Assembly: GCF_015704865.1 (NCBI RefSeq)
Contig: NZ_JADQTO010000037.1
Coordinates: forward strand, 17,247-81,246
Length of the DNA: 64,000 bases
Direction of reading: 5' to 3'
Source: Actinoplanes aureus
GTDB taxonomy: Bacteria > Actinomycetota > Actinomycetes > Mycobacteriales > Micromonosporaceae
Shown here: piece by piece, positions 43,190 through 51,867 of the stretch
How the letters are laid out: every line of letters begins with the position of its first letter
Position numbering within the stretch: position 1 is the first letter of the stretch
The notes under the pieces: generated by a model
Databases searched by the model: none
The model's input: the letters and a program-made list of their open reading frames with translations, nothing else
Told to the model about the DNA's origin: nothing
Translations under genes and position numbers: made by a program

Positions 43190-44092
43190 TCACCGGCGGC
43201 TCAGCCGCCCGAGTTCCTTGCCGCCGCCGTCCACCAGCACCAGCTCCGCGCCGTCGAGACCGGCCCGGCTCGCCTCGCTCAGCCAGGCGCCGACCGGTAC
43301 GTTGGCGCACCCGATCAGTGTGGTCGGGCCCGCGAGGGCGAGAAACGAACCGGCCGCGCCGGCGGTCCAGCGGCCGCCTTCGCCGTTGCAGCCGTCGCTG
43401 CCGGTCCACTGTCCGTTCGCCTTGAACTCGACGTAGGCGCCCACGTCCTTGCCCGCCGGCTGCCACCGGCCCAGCAGCGTCCCCGTGGTGGCCGGCTGCA
43501 GCGGCGACGGCAGTGGTACGGCGACGGCGCGGAGCTGCTCGCGGATCTCGTCGGTGACGACCGGCACCCCGGTCATCTCGGGCAGCAGGTCCGACCGCGG
43601 CGTCGGCACAGCGCCCGGCATCAGCCGCGCGACCGTCGCACCGCTCTGGTCCAGCAGGAGGCGCTCCTTGCCGTCGACCCGGAAACCGGCGACGCGTCCC
43701 AGCCAGGCGGGCATGAAGTCGGCATCGGTGGGCTGCTTCCCGGCGAGCGGGCACTCGCGGATCCGGGCGTTGACGCTGAACCCGTTGAGATTTCCGAGGA
43801 ACTGGCCCTCCGTGTTCGCCTGCCAGGAACCGGTGAGCGACGTGCACCGCCCGAACACCGCGAGGTCGCCTTCGCCGCTGACGCGCAGCACGGTGTCCTC
43901 CGGCTCGCCGTCGACCGCCAGTTTCCAGAGCCCGACCAGGGCGACCGGATCGGCCCGCACCGAGGCCGACGGCCCCACCGCGGACGCACCCGGCGGAAGC
44001 GGCGTCTCGGCCCGTGGCACGGCGGGTGATTGACCGCCGCACCCGGCCAGGAACGCCCCTGCCAGTACCAAGCCGACCACCCGCAACCGCAT
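43190..44092 (-). CDS. META-domain-like lipoprotein
   Basis: A 300-residue lipoprotein with signal and lipobox VLAGAFLAGCGG (Cys 18). The mature part contains two similar beta modules, LVGLWKLAVDGEPEDTVLRV with CTSLTGSW and LLGRWQPAGKDVGAYVEFKA with SDGCNGEGGRW, each with a Cys in a G-C-N/T-like turn as in META/HslJ domains. It is presumably anchored outside the membrane. Function is unknown; the META family is linked to envelope stress and motility in some bacteria. Confidence 0.8.
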   Translation of the reverse strand: MRLRVVGLVLAGAFLAGCGGQSPAVPRAETPLPPGASAVGPSASVRADPVALVGLWKLAVDGEPEDTVLRVSGEGDLAVFGRCTSLTGSWQANTEGQFLGNLNGFSVNARIRECPLAGKQPTDADFMPAWLGRVAGFRVDGKERLLLDQSGATVARLMPGAVPTPRSDLLPEMTGVPVVTDEIREQLRAVAVPLPSPLQPATTGTLLGRWQPAGKDVGAYVEFKANGQWTGSDGCNGEGGRWTAGAAGSFLALAGPTTLIGCANVPVGAWLSEASRAGLDGAELVLVDGGGKELGRLSRR

Positions 44093-44351
44093 GAGAAGAC
44101 CTCCGTCCGGCTCGGCCGCCGTTCAGCCGATGCCGGTAGGACGCCGTCCCCGCCGCGCCGGTTCCTGGGCGACGGCGAAATGCCTCCGTCCGCGGCTTGG
44201 ACACGGATTGTGCACGAGCTGTGGGGTCCAGGGCTGTTCCGGTGCTGTCGGATGGCAAGATCGGGTCCCGTGATCGTTGATCTTGAATTGTCCGGCACGC
44301 ATGGCGTGGTGGGTACGCCGTGAGTAGTCCGGATCTCGTGGAGGCTCGTCC
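44093..44351. promoter_or_regulatory. Intergenic promoter region of mraY with inverted repeat
   Basis: This 259-bp divergent gap contains CAAGATC (44256-44262) and GATCTTG (44279-44285), a perfect 7-bp inverted repeat with a 16-bp spacer, followed by the A/T-richer AATTGTC. It could hold the mraY promoter and an operator. No gene is seen. Confidence 0.35.
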
Positions 44352-45455
44352 GTGAGGGCGGTCATCGTCGCGGCGGCGGTCGCGTTCGTCATCTCCCTGT
44401 TCGGCACGCCGGTGGCGATCCGGGTCTTCACCGCGCTCAAGGCCGGGCAGCCGATCCGTTCCCTCGGGCTCGCCTCGAACGAGGGCAAGAGGGGCACCCC
44501 CGCGATGGGTGGCGTCGTGTTCATCGTGGCGACCCTCTTCGCCTACGTCGCCGGGCACGTGGCGCTGACCACGCTGCCCGAGCGGCAGATCGCCCAGGAA
44601 CAGCCGACCATGACGGCCCTCGTCCTGCTCGGTCTCCTGGTCTTCTGCGGCGCGGTCGGCTTCGTCGACGACTTCCTCAAGGTCCGCAAGCGCAACTCCG
44701 ACGGCCTGTCCGCCAAGGGCAAGCTGCTCGGCCAGGCGATCATCGGCACCGGGTTCGGCATCGCCGCGCTCTATGTGGCGAGCACCAACGGCCAGACCGT
44801 GGCCAGCGAGCACATCTCGTTCATCCAGGACATCAGCTGGCTGAACGTCGGCAAGGTCGGCTCGGTGATCGTGTTCGTCTTCGTGATCACGGCGATGTCG
44901 AACGGCGTGAACCTCACCGACGGCCTCGACGGCCTGGCCACCGGCGCGTCGACCCTGGTGCTCGGCGCGTACGCGCTGATCGGGTACTGGCAATACCGGC
45001 ACTGGTGCGCCGACGACACGTACGCCCGCGCCAGCGACTACTGCTACCAGGTCCGTGATCCGCTCGAGATCGCCATGATCGCGGCGGCGGCCGCCGGCGC
45101 CTGCGTGGGCTTCCTGTGGTGGAACACGTCCCCGGCGCGGATCTTCATGGGCGACGTGGGCTCGCTCGGGCTCGGCGCCCTGATCGGCGGGCTCGCGGTG
45201 GCAACCCGTACCACGCTGCTGTCGATCCTGATCGGCGGTCTCTTCTTCATCATCACGGTCACCTGGGTGATCCAGATCGTGTCGTTCCGGACCACCGGCA
45301 GGCGTGTCTTCCGGATGGTGCCGCTGCACCACCACTTCGAGCTGGCCGGGTGGAGCGAGGTCAACATCGTGGTCCGGTTCTGGACCGTGGCCGGTGTCTG
45401 CGTGGCGGTCGGCCTGGGCCTGTTCTACTCGGACTTCTTGGCGGCCGTCGGATAG
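44352..45455 (+). CDS. mraY: Phospho-N-acetylmuramoyl-pentapeptide transferase (MraY), outside dcw
   Basis: A 367-residue ten-helix membrane enzyme from GTG 44352. MraY transfers phospho-MurNAc-pentapeptide from UDP to undecaprenyl phosphate, making lipid I. All signature regions are intact: NEGKRGTPAMGG, the DDFLK Mg/substrate motif near residue 105, SNGVNLTDGLDGLA near 186, FMGDVGSLGLGA and PLHHHFELAGWSE near 326. It is not in a division/cell-wall cluster: neighbours are a lipoprotein and a LacI regulator. A stand-alone mraY is unusual and is either a second copy (possible inhibitor resistance) or a relocated sole copy. Confidence 0.93.
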   Translation: MRAVIVAAAVAFVISLFGTPVAIRVFTALKAGQPIRSLGLASNEGKRGTPAMGGVVFIVATLFAYVAGHVALTTLPERQIAQEQPTMTALVLLGLLVFCGAVGFVDDFLKVRKRNSDGLSAKGKLLGQAIIGTGFGIAALYVASTNGQTVASEHISFIQDISWLNVGKVGSVIVFVFVITAMSNGVNLTDGLDGLATGASTLVLGAYALIGYWQYRHWCADDTYARASDYCYQVRDPLEIAMIAAAAAGACVGFLWWNTSPARIFMGDVGSLGLGALIGGLAVATRTTLLSILIGGLFFIITVTWVIQIVSFRTTGRRVFRMVPLHHHFELAGWSEVNIVVRFWTVAGVCVAVGLGLFYSDFLAAVG

Positions 45456-45491
45456 GGCCACGGCGTCGCGGGGTGAGCGTGCCCCGCTGCC

Positions 45492-45572
45492 CGGGCCCGG
45501 CGGTCGCGCTGGGGCCGGGACCGGGCAGCCGGTCGCGGGGGAGCGGCGGGACTGTTCGTGGACTCGTACCTC
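45492..45572 (+). repeat. Dispersed ~100-bp repeat, copy E
   Basis: Reads CCGGGCCCGGCGGTCGCGCT, GGGGCCGGGACCGGG, then a CGGTCGCGGGGGAGCGGCGG core and ends near GACTCGTACCTCG. It lies in the gap between the converging mraY and lacI-type genes. Confidence 0.7.
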
Positions 45573-45593
45573 GCATGGTTGTAACAGGGTGTT

Positions 45594-46517
45594 TCATGCC
45601 GGGCCGGTGGAATCGCGGATGATCAGGTCGGTGGCGAGCTCGACGTGCCGGGCGTCGAGATCGTGGAGGTTGATCATGCGGAGCAGGAGCGTGACGGCCA
45701 TTCGGCCGAGTTCGGCGAGCGGCTGGCGCACGGTGGTGAGCATCGGGTCGGTGGCCCGGCTTATCTCGGCGTCGTCGAAGCCCGCGATGGAGAGGTCGGC
45801 CGGCACGCGAAGGCCGCGTTCCCGGGCGGCGCGCAACGCGCCCACCGCGATCTTGTCGTTGAAGCAGGCCAGCGCGGTGGGCCGGGCCGGGTGGTCGAGG
45901 AGTTCGGCGGCGGCGCGGTAGCCGAGCTGGACCGTCGGTTCGATGAAACGCAGCAGGTCCGGGGCGGGCAGGACGCCGACCTCGGCGAGTGCGGCGGCGT
46001 AGCCGGCCATCCGGGCGTCGGTGACCAGCCATTCGCGGGGGCCGGCGATGATGCCGACTCGCCGGTGGCCGTGCTGCACGAGATGGGTCATGAGGGCTCG
46101 GGCGCCGGTGAGGTGGGCGGCCGAGACGGCCGCTATGTCGGGCGGCGGGGGAGTGCGCGGGTCGAGTACCACGAACGGAAAGCCCTGGTCACGCAGCCGG
46201 CTCAGGTCGGCCGCGGACTCCGGCGGGAGGATCAGGATGCCACCGTCGATGCCTGACCGGCCCGGTCGGCCGCCGAGGACGGTGGTCAGGCCGTGCAGTT
46301 CGAGTGTGTCGACGATCGAGGAAACCATCGGGCCGAAGTACTCGTCGAGCGGGTACGGGCAGTGGACGTGGACCGAGCCCGCGCGCGGCTGCCGGCCGGC
46401 CGCGCGCAGGACCAGGTCACGGGTGTGCGGGGCGACGTTGGCGTGACCGTTGAGCACCCGGGAGATCGTCGCGATCGACAGTCCGGTCTCGGCGGCCAGC
46501 TCACGTACCGTGCTCAC
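45594..46517 (-). CDS. LacI-family regulator of the polysaccharide cluster
   Basis: A 307-residue LacI regulator. The HTH is VRELAAETGLSIATISRVLN at the N terminus, with an unusually short hinge before the periplasmic-binding-type sugar domain (GGILILPPESA, HLVQHGHRRVGIIAGP, ACFNDKIAVGALRAARERGL, DLSIAGFDDAEISRATDPML). I use GTG 46517, which overlaps the GH30 stop as GTGA, giving tight coupling; a longer frame would add ten residues inside the GH30 gene. It probably controls the GH30 and the divergent GH5/GH43 genes in response to a released oligosaccharide. Confidence 0.87.
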   Translation of the reverse strand: MSTVRELAAETGLSIATISRVLNGHANVAPHTRDLVLRAAGRQPRAGSVHVHCPYPLDEYFGPMVSSIVDTLELHGLTTVLGGRPGRSGIDGGILILPPESAADLSRLRDQGFPFVVLDPRTPPPPDIAAVSAAHLTGARALMTHLVQHGHRRVGIIAGPREWLVTDARMAGYAAALAEVGVLPAPDLLRFIEPTVQLGYRAAAELLDHPARPTALACFNDKIAVGALRAARERGLRVPADLSIAGFDDAEISRATDPMLTTVRQPLAELGRMAVTLLLRMINLHDLDARHVELATDLIIRDSTGPA

Positions 46518-48373
46518 CGGTAGAGCCGCAGGTCGGCGACGCTCCACCAGTTCTCGCTCGCCGCGGTCGTGGTGATCCGCAGATGGCGGGCCCGGGTCAG
46601 GGGCAGGTCGACGTTCGTCAGCTGCCCGCTACCCTGCCCGGCGGCGACGGTCCGCCATCGGACGCCGTCGACGCTGACGGACAGTTCCCAGCCGCGGGCG
46701 TAGTCGCCGAGGTTGCCGCCGCTGTCGATCGCCACCCGGCGGAACTCGCGGACCCGTCCGAGGTCGACCTGGAGGAACTGGCCGGGTGCCTGGGCGGCGC
46801 CGCTGGACCAGCGGGTGGAGGCGTCGTCGTCGATCGCGCCCGCACCGGTGGCGGTGGCGCCGTCCAGATCGAGTTGCCGCAGGGACGGGCCGCGGAGCCG
46901 GGGCCAGGTGAAGGTGGCGAGGGCACCGCCGGGCAGCGTGTACTCGAAGATCCGCGAGCCGAGCGCGACGGCGAACGTGCGCGGGTCGTCGTTCTGGTTG
47001 TGCACGATCAGGGCCGTCGAACCGTCCGGGTTGCGGAACGCCACGTCCATGATCTGGCCGTTCCAGCCGGTGGTGCCGAACGACGTGCTGCCGATACGTA
47101 CCGCGCCGGGCTTCACGAACTTGGCCAGGTGCCCGATGGTGAAGTACTCCGCGTCGGCCCGGAACGTGCCGCCGGGCAGCACGGTCAGCAGGCCGGTGCA
47201 GGTGTCGCAGCCGCCCAGGTGCGGGCCGCCGTTCTGATCCAGGGCGATGTTCCAGTTGACCACCGACTTGGCCCAGTTGCGGGTGGTGCCGATGACCAGG
47301 TTGCGGGCGTGCCAGGTGAGCGTGCCGCGGAAGATCTGCTCGGGCGTGTCGTCCGGGCCGTGCGAGCCGGAGCACTCGGTGAACCAGATCCCCTTGTCCG
47401 GGTACGCCTCGTGCAGCGCGCTCTGGGCGGCCGGGTCGCCGTAGTAGCAGTGGAAGGCGGTGCCGGCGAGCCACTTGGCCGCCGGGCTGTCGAGCAGACG
47501 GTACGGGTAGTCGGTCTCCGGGTCCTCGCCCGGCGGTGTCGACTCGATGTCACCGGGGTGGGTGGCCCAGTTGTGGTCGTAGCCGAGGATCTTGGTGCGC
47601 AGGCCGGCTCTCGCCAGCTTCGGCCCGAGCGCGGAGATCACCGCGGCCGCCTGGCGGACCGGCAGGTCGGTGCCGGGGTAGCCGCTCGGGCGCCGGTTCT
47701 GCGGCTCGTTCTGCACGGTCAGGTAGTCGATCGGGACTCCGGCGGCGGTGTACGCCTGGACGAACTTGACCAGGTAGCGGGCGTACGCGTCGTACACCCG
47801 CGGGTCGTCCTTCAGCCGTCCGCCGACCAGGGAGTCGCTGGTCTTCATCCAGGCCGGTGGGCTCCACGGCGTACCCAGGATCTTGAGGTTGGGGTTGAGG
47901 CGTTTGGCCTGCCGCAGCAGCGGCAGGATCTGGGCCTCGTCGTGCCGGATGCTGAAGTGCCGCAGGGCGAAATCGCCCGGCACGTCGTCGTAGGTGTAGT
48001 GCTCGGCGGCGGCGGTGAAGTCCGACGAGCCGATCGGCTGGCGCAGGAAGCTGACGCCGATGCCGGTGCGCGGGTCGAACAGCGAGCGCATCGCCCGGTC
48101 CCGCTCGGCGGGGGCGAGCCGGTACAGCACGGCCGCCGCGGAGTCGGTGATGGAGGCGCCGAAGCCGTCCATGCTCTGATAGGTCCGGTTCGGATCGACC
48201 GTGATCGTCGGATGCGTGCTCTCACCGCGCTGCCACGAGACCGGCTCTCGTTCGTGCAGCGACTCGGCGCGATCCACGGTGGTCACCCACACTCGCGCGG
48301 TGGGTGCCGGTGCTGAGGGGACTGCCCCGGCGGGAAGGCCGGCGGCGACCAGAAGCAGGGCCAAGAAACGCAT
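46514..48373 (-). CDS. Secreted GH30 glycosidase with CBM32-like domain
   Basis: A 619-residue exported enzyme from ATG 48373, spaced five bases from AGGAG. It has a signal peptide ending near GAVPSAPA and a GH30 barrel (TYQSMDGFGASITDSAAAV, KILGTPWSPPAWMKTSDSL) with acid/base Glu in LTVQNEPQ (about residue 221) and nucleophile Glu in WFTECSGS (about 332). A beta domain follows, then a C-terminal F5/8-type CBM32-like domain (DDDASTRWSSGAAQAPGQFL, LRITTTAASENWWSVADL). The pattern is closest to GH30_1/GH30_3 (beta-glucosylceramidase / beta-1,6-glucanase group); a galactan-type activity cannot be excluded. Confidence 0.85.
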   Translation of the reverse strand: MRFLALLLVAAGLPAGAVPSAPAPTARVWVTTVDRAESLHEREPVSWQRGESTHPTITVDPNRTYQSMDGFGASITDSAAAVLYRLAPAERDRAMRSLFDPRTGIGVSFLRQPIGSSDFTAAAEHYTYDDVPGDFALRHFSIRHDEAQILPLLRQAKRLNPNLKILGTPWSPPAWMKTSDSLVGGRLKDDPRVYDAYARYLVKFVQAYTAAGVPIDYLTVQNEPQNRRPSGYPGTDLPVRQAAAVISALGPKLARAGLRTKILGYDHNWATHPGDIESTPPGEDPETDYPYRLLDSPAAKWLAGTAFHCYYGDPAAQSALHEAYPDKGIWFTECSGSHGPDDTPEQIFRGTLTWHARNLVIGTTRNWAKSVVNWNIALDQNGGPHLGGCDTCTGLLTVLPGGTFRADAEYFTIGHLAKFVKPGAVRIGSTSFGTTGWNGQIMDVAFRNPDGSTALIVHNQNDDPRTFAVALGSRIFEYTLPGGALATFTWPRLRGPSLRQLDLDGATATGAGAIDDDASTRWSSGAAQAPGQFLQVDLGRVREFRRVAIDSGGNLGDYARGWELSVSVDGVRWRTVAAGQGSGQLTNVDLPLTRARHLRITTTAASENWWSVADLRLYR

Positions 48374-48438
48374 CGCCACTCCTGACTATCGGATGTAACG
48401 AGCGAAACATTTCTGTAACACATAGTCAAGGATGGATG

Positions 48439-48449
48439 GTTACGTTAAC
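48439..48449. promoter_or_regulatory. Possible LacI operator
   Basis: GTTACGTTAAC is a near-palindrome (GTTA/TAAC arms with a 3-bp centre) in the A/T-rich 111-bp gap between the GH30 and GH5 genes, where TGTAAC-like half sites also occur (48393, 48414). LacI-type sites are usually of this size, but longer symmetry is weak. Confidence 0.35.
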
Positions 48450-48484
48450 ATCGCCGCAAAATCCCCCAACGGAAAGGCCGCGCC

Positions 48485-49903
48485 ATGAAATTTGGGCGGT
48501 TGTGGGCCGGCGGCTTATTGGTCGCCGCTCTCCTGGTGGCACCGGGCGCGCCGGCAGCGCAGGCGGCGACGAACGGGTTCCGCGGTGTGAACTGGGCCGA
48601 CGAACGTGACAACTTCGTGAACGACATCCTGGTCCTGGGTGGGCTGAGCACCTCGGACAGCTACGCCACGACGCAGGCCAAGGCGGACGACATCCTCACC
48701 GGCTTCCAGAACAACCTGGGTGCCAACACCGTCCGGATGCCGGTCAACCATCCGACGGTCTCGGGTGCCTACTGGAACTCGTACATCGGCGCCATCGACA
48801 TGGCGAGCAGCAAAGGCATGAAGGTCATCCTCAGCTACTGGGAGAGCTCCGCCGACCGGGACGGATCGGTTGACGATCTTCCCCAGTTCTGGTCGATGTG
48901 GCAGACCATCGTGAACCGGTACGCCGGGAACGCGAACATCCACTTCGAGCCGTTCAACGAGCCCTACGCCTACAGCGACGCCGACTGGAAGAACCTGGCA
49001 GCCGAGTGGCTCAGCCGGTACCCGAGCGTTCCCCGCGGTCGGGTCATCATCAGCGGCGCCGGGTACAACCAGCGGCTCACCACGATCGGCAGCGACAGCC
49101 GGTTCGACGGCACGCTGATCTCCCGGCACACCTACCAGTTCTTCGACACCGGGCGGCTCACCGAGGACGCGTGGCGGGAGTCGCTGCGGACCAGCGTCGG
49201 CGCGTACGCGAGTCGGGTTCTGATCACCGAGTTCGGCGCGCCGATGACCGACGGCCGCAACTACAACGCGCCTACCGCGACCGACAGCTTCGTGGCTTTC
49301 ATCCGCGGCACCGCCGCGGAGGCCCGATCGCTCGGGCTGGGCACGGTCTACTGGCCGGGGGTACGCCCGAACGACTGGTACCGCCTCCAGCAGATCAACG
49401 GCAGCGGTACGAACCTGACGCTCTCCACGACCAGCGCCTCGGGTCGTGACCAGCTCCGGTACTCGTGGGGTCTGGACGGCGGGGGCAACGTGGCGCTCCC
49501 GCACTACCGGCTGGTGAACCGCAACAGCAACCGGGTCCTCGACGTGGTCAGCTCGTCGATCGCCAACAGCGCCGAGGTCAAGCAGTACGGGTGGAACGGA
49601 GGCCAGAACCAGCAGTGGTCCCTTGAGGATCTCGGTACGGGGTATCTGCGGATCGTCAACCGGTTCAGTGGGAAATGCCTGGACGTGGCGTCGGCCTCCA
49701 CCGCCGACGGAGCCAATGTCGTTCAGTACACCTGCGGCGGCGGGACCAACCAGCAGTGGCAGTGGCAGGGCTCTCGTCTCGTCGCGCGGCACAGCGGGAA
49801 ATGTCTTGATGTAGTGGGATCGGGAACCGGCGACGGGGTGGACGTCAGCGTCTATGCGTGCCATTCCGGGACCAACCAGCAGTGGACGCTGGTGGCGTCA
49901 TGA
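48485..49903 (+). CDS. Secreted GH5 glycosidase with CBM13 (ricin-B) domain
   Basis: A 472-residue exported enzyme. It has a signal peptide (WAGGLLVAALLVAPGAPAAQ, cleavage before ATNGF) and a GH5 barrel with the acid/base Glu in HFEPFNEPYAY (about residue 158) and nucleophile Glu in LITEFGAPM (about 248). From residue ~340 three ricin-type beta-trefoil repeats follow, each with a QQW motif (GQNQQWS, TNQQWQW, TNQQWTL). GH5 covers cellulases, mannanases, xylanases and galactanases, so the substrate is not fixed. Its stop overlaps the GH43 start (ATGA), so both enzymes are made together. Confidence 0.87.
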   Translation: MKFGRLWAGGLLVAALLVAPGAPAAQAATNGFRGVNWADERDNFVNDILVLGGLSTSDSYATTQAKADDILTGFQNNLGANTVRMPVNHPTVSGAYWNSYIGAIDMASSKGMKVILSYWESSADRDGSVDDLPQFWSMWQTIVNRYAGNANIHFEPFNEPYAYSDADWKNLAAEWLSRYPSVPRGRVIISGAGYNQRLTTIGSDSRFDGTLISRHTYQFFDTGRLTEDAWRESLRTSVGAYASRVLITEFGAPMTDGRNYNAPTATDSFVAFIRGTAAEARSLGLGTVYWPGVRPNDWYRLQQINGSGTNLTLSTTSASGRDQLRYSWGLDGGGNVALPHYRLVNRNSNRVLDVVSSSIANSAEVKQYGWNGGQNQQWSLEDLGTGYLRIVNRFSGKCLDVASASTADGANVVQYTCGGGTNQQWQWQGSRLVARHSGKCLDVVGSGTGDGVDVSVYACHSGTNQQWTLVAS

Positions 49904-51294
49904 AGCGACTCCTGGCCTTCTTGACCGTGTTTCTGCTGGTGACCCCGGGGGCGGCACACGCTGCGCCGGTCACCGTCACCAACGGCGTGCAGTTCATCGA
50001 CACCGGCGGCAACGTGGTGCACGCCCACGGCGGCGGCATCCTCAAGGACGGCAACTACTACTACTGGTTCGGGGAGAACCGCAACGCGGACAACACGTTC
50101 CGGGCCGTCTCCGTCTACCGGTCCACCGACCTGCGCACCTGGGAGTTCCGCAACAACGTGCTGACCCCGGCCGCCGCCGGCGAGCTGCAGGGCGCCAACA
50201 TCGAACGGCCGAAGGTCATCTACAACGCGTCCACCGGCCGGTACGTGATGTGGATGCACAAGGAGAACGGGCAGAACTACAGCGAGGCCCGGGCCGCGGT
50301 GGCCTCGTCGGCCACGATCGACGGCACGTACACCTATCACGGCAGCTTCCGGCCGCTCGGCCACATGTCGCGGGACATCACGCTCTACAACGACGGTGGG
50401 ACCGCGTACATGATCTCCGCCGCGGACGAGAACTACGACCTGCACATCTACCGGCTCACCGCCGACTATCTGAACGTGGCCACGCTGGTCGGCAACTTCT
50501 GGAACGACGCACACCGGGAAGCACCGGCCATGTTCAAGCGGGGCAGCACGTACTTCCTGCTCACCTCCGGTGCCACCGGCTGGAACCCCAACCAGGCCAA
50601 GTACGCGACCGCGTCCTCGATCACCGGCCCGTGGACCGGCTGGACCAACGTCGGTGACGGCACCACCTTCCGCTCCCAGCCCACCTACGTGCTCCCGGTC
50701 GGCAACAGCTTCCTGTACATGGGTGACCGCTGGGCCGGAGCGTGGAGCGGCCCGGTCAACGACTCCCAGTACGTCTGGCTGCCGATCACCTTCCCGTCGG
50801 CGACCAGCATGAGCCTGACCTGGTACCCGACCATCACGATCGACACGGCGGCCGGCACGGTCACCGGCACCCCGGTCACCTACTACCGGGTGACCAACCG
50901 CAACAGCGGCCGGGTGATGGACGTGATCAGCTCCTCGGTCGCCGACAACGCCGAGATCAAACAGTGGGGCTGGAACGGCGGCGCCAACCAGCGCTGGGAG
51001 TTCCGCGACGTGGGCGGCGGCTATTTCAATGTCGTCAACCAGAACAGCGGCAAGTGTCTGGACGTCGCCTCGTCGTCCACGGCCGACGGCGCGAACGTGA
51101 TCCAGTACGCGTGCGGCGGCGGCAGCAATCAGCAGTGGCAGTGGCAGTCGTTCAGTGGCTACTTCCGGCTGGTCGCCCGGCACAGCGGCAAGTGCCTGGA
51201 CGTGGTCAGCGGGGGCACCGGCGACGGCGCCGACATCAGCCAGTACGCCTGCAACTCCGGCACCAACCAGCAGTGGTCCCGCACCGCGGTGTGA
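49900..51294 (+). CDS. Secreted GH43 (GH43_24-like) exo-beta-1,3-galactanase candidate with CBM13
   Basis: A 464-residue exported enzyme from ATG 49900. It has a signal peptide (LLAFLTVFLLVTPGAAHA) and a five-bladed GH43 propeller: HAHGGGILKDGNYYYWFGEN, then NIERPKVIYNASTGRYVMWM with a probable catalytic Glu near residue 102, and ITLYNDGGTAYMISAADENY. The ERPKVIYN pattern is typical of subfamily 24, whose known members are exo-beta-1,3-galactanases acting on arabinogalactan. The C-terminal CBM13 is very similar to that of the GH5 partner. The neighbours then suggest degradation of plant arabinogalactan or a related beta-glycan outside the cell. Confidence 0.83.
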   Translation: MKRLLAFLTVFLLVTPGAAHAAPVTVTNGVQFIDTGGNVVHAHGGGILKDGNYYYWFGENRNADNTFRAVSVYRSTDLRTWEFRNNVLTPAAAGELQGANIERPKVIYNASTGRYVMWMHKENGQNYSEARAAVASSATIDGTYTYHGSFRPLGHMSRDITLYNDGGTAYMISAADENYDLHIYRLTADYLNVATLVGNFWNDAHREAPAMFKRGSTYFLLTSGATGWNPNQAKYATASSITGPWTGWTNVGDGTTFRSQPTYVLPVGNSFLYMGDRWAGAWSGPVNDSQYVWLPITFPSATSMSLTWYPTITIDTAAGTVTGTPVTYYRVTNRNSGRVMDVISSSVADNAEIKQWGWNGGANQRWEFRDVGGGYFNVVNQNSGKCLDVASSSTADGANVIQYACGGGSNQQWQWQSFSGYFRLVARHSGKCLDVVSGGTGDGADISQYACNSGTNQQWSRTAV

Positions 51295-51297
51295 CCT

Positions 51298-51336
51298 GCG
51301 GCACTGCCGGCCGTTCGCACGGATCGGCAGTGCCGC
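51298..51336. terminator. Terminator after the GH5-GH43 operon
   Basis: GCGGCACTGCCG pairs perfectly with CGGCAGTGCCGC (12-bp stem, 15-base loop), starting 4 bp after the GH43 stop. Confidence 0.7.
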
Positions 51337-51609
51337 CACTCATATCGGCATGACGAACGAGCCGAACTCCACGCCGCTCTCGATCCTGAGTACCTCGCTT
51401 CCCGGGGGTAACCGCCGTCTTCCTGGCCACCGATTCCCTCGAGGTGACCACACTGGCGGCGGTCCTCGGGGGCCCTTGACATGCGAGACGAGGCCGCGCC
51501 GGGCGGACCCGCGATTCCGGCGACCGAAGTCCGCCCTCGGAAGGGCTGGTGGACCCGCGGGTCTCAGCCGGAGTCTTCGCCGCCGGAGCCGGAAGCCGAG
51601 GGCGTCTGA
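51337..51609. other. Intergenic stretch with possible decayed coding sequence
   Basis: No intact gene. On the plus strand ATG 51350 opens MTNEPNSTPLSILSTS, and in another frame TAVFLATDSLEVTTLAAVLG-GP ends at a stop near 51480; together these look like a frameshifted short protein. I could not recognise it. The stretch 51485-51609 shows nothing clear. Confidence 0.3.
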
Positions 51610-51864
51610 TCCCATTCGCCGCTCACGCTGACGCGGATCGGCCGGGCGCTCGACGTGCTGGACATCCGGTTCCTCAACGACGGCGGCGGTAGCCTGCTGG
51701 CGATGTGGGAGCGGCACGCGACGCTGCTCACTCTGGAAGGCCCGGACGACGAGATCCTCGTCATGCGGGTCCATGACGAGGATCTCGTCGAGCTCATCGA
51801 CTGCGGGGCCGCGGTGGCGACGTCCTTCGTCGACTGGCTGCACGAGGAGGGGGGACTGCTGTAG
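51610..51864 (+). pseudogene. YbjN-domain protein with large in-frame internal deletion
   Basis: After a stop at 51607 the frame reads SHSPLTLTRIGRALDVLDIR, FLNDGGGSLLAMWERHATLL, TLEGPDDEILVMR and then directly VHDEDLVELIDCGAAVATSF, VDWLHEEGGLL. The first part matches the start and middle of actinobacterial YbjN-type proteins, and the last part matches their C terminus. The intervening ~60 residues (usually including a NEWN and a KAYV segment) are absent, while the frame is kept. GTG 51655 could start a 69-residue product. I infer an internal deletion; a functional mini-protein cannot be excluded. Confidence 0.55.
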
Positions 51865-51867
51865 CCC

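Noticed and set aside
43190..45455. Lipoprotein and mraY as a cell-wall operon
   Set aside because: The genes are divergent with a 259-bp gap and no other wall genes are near.
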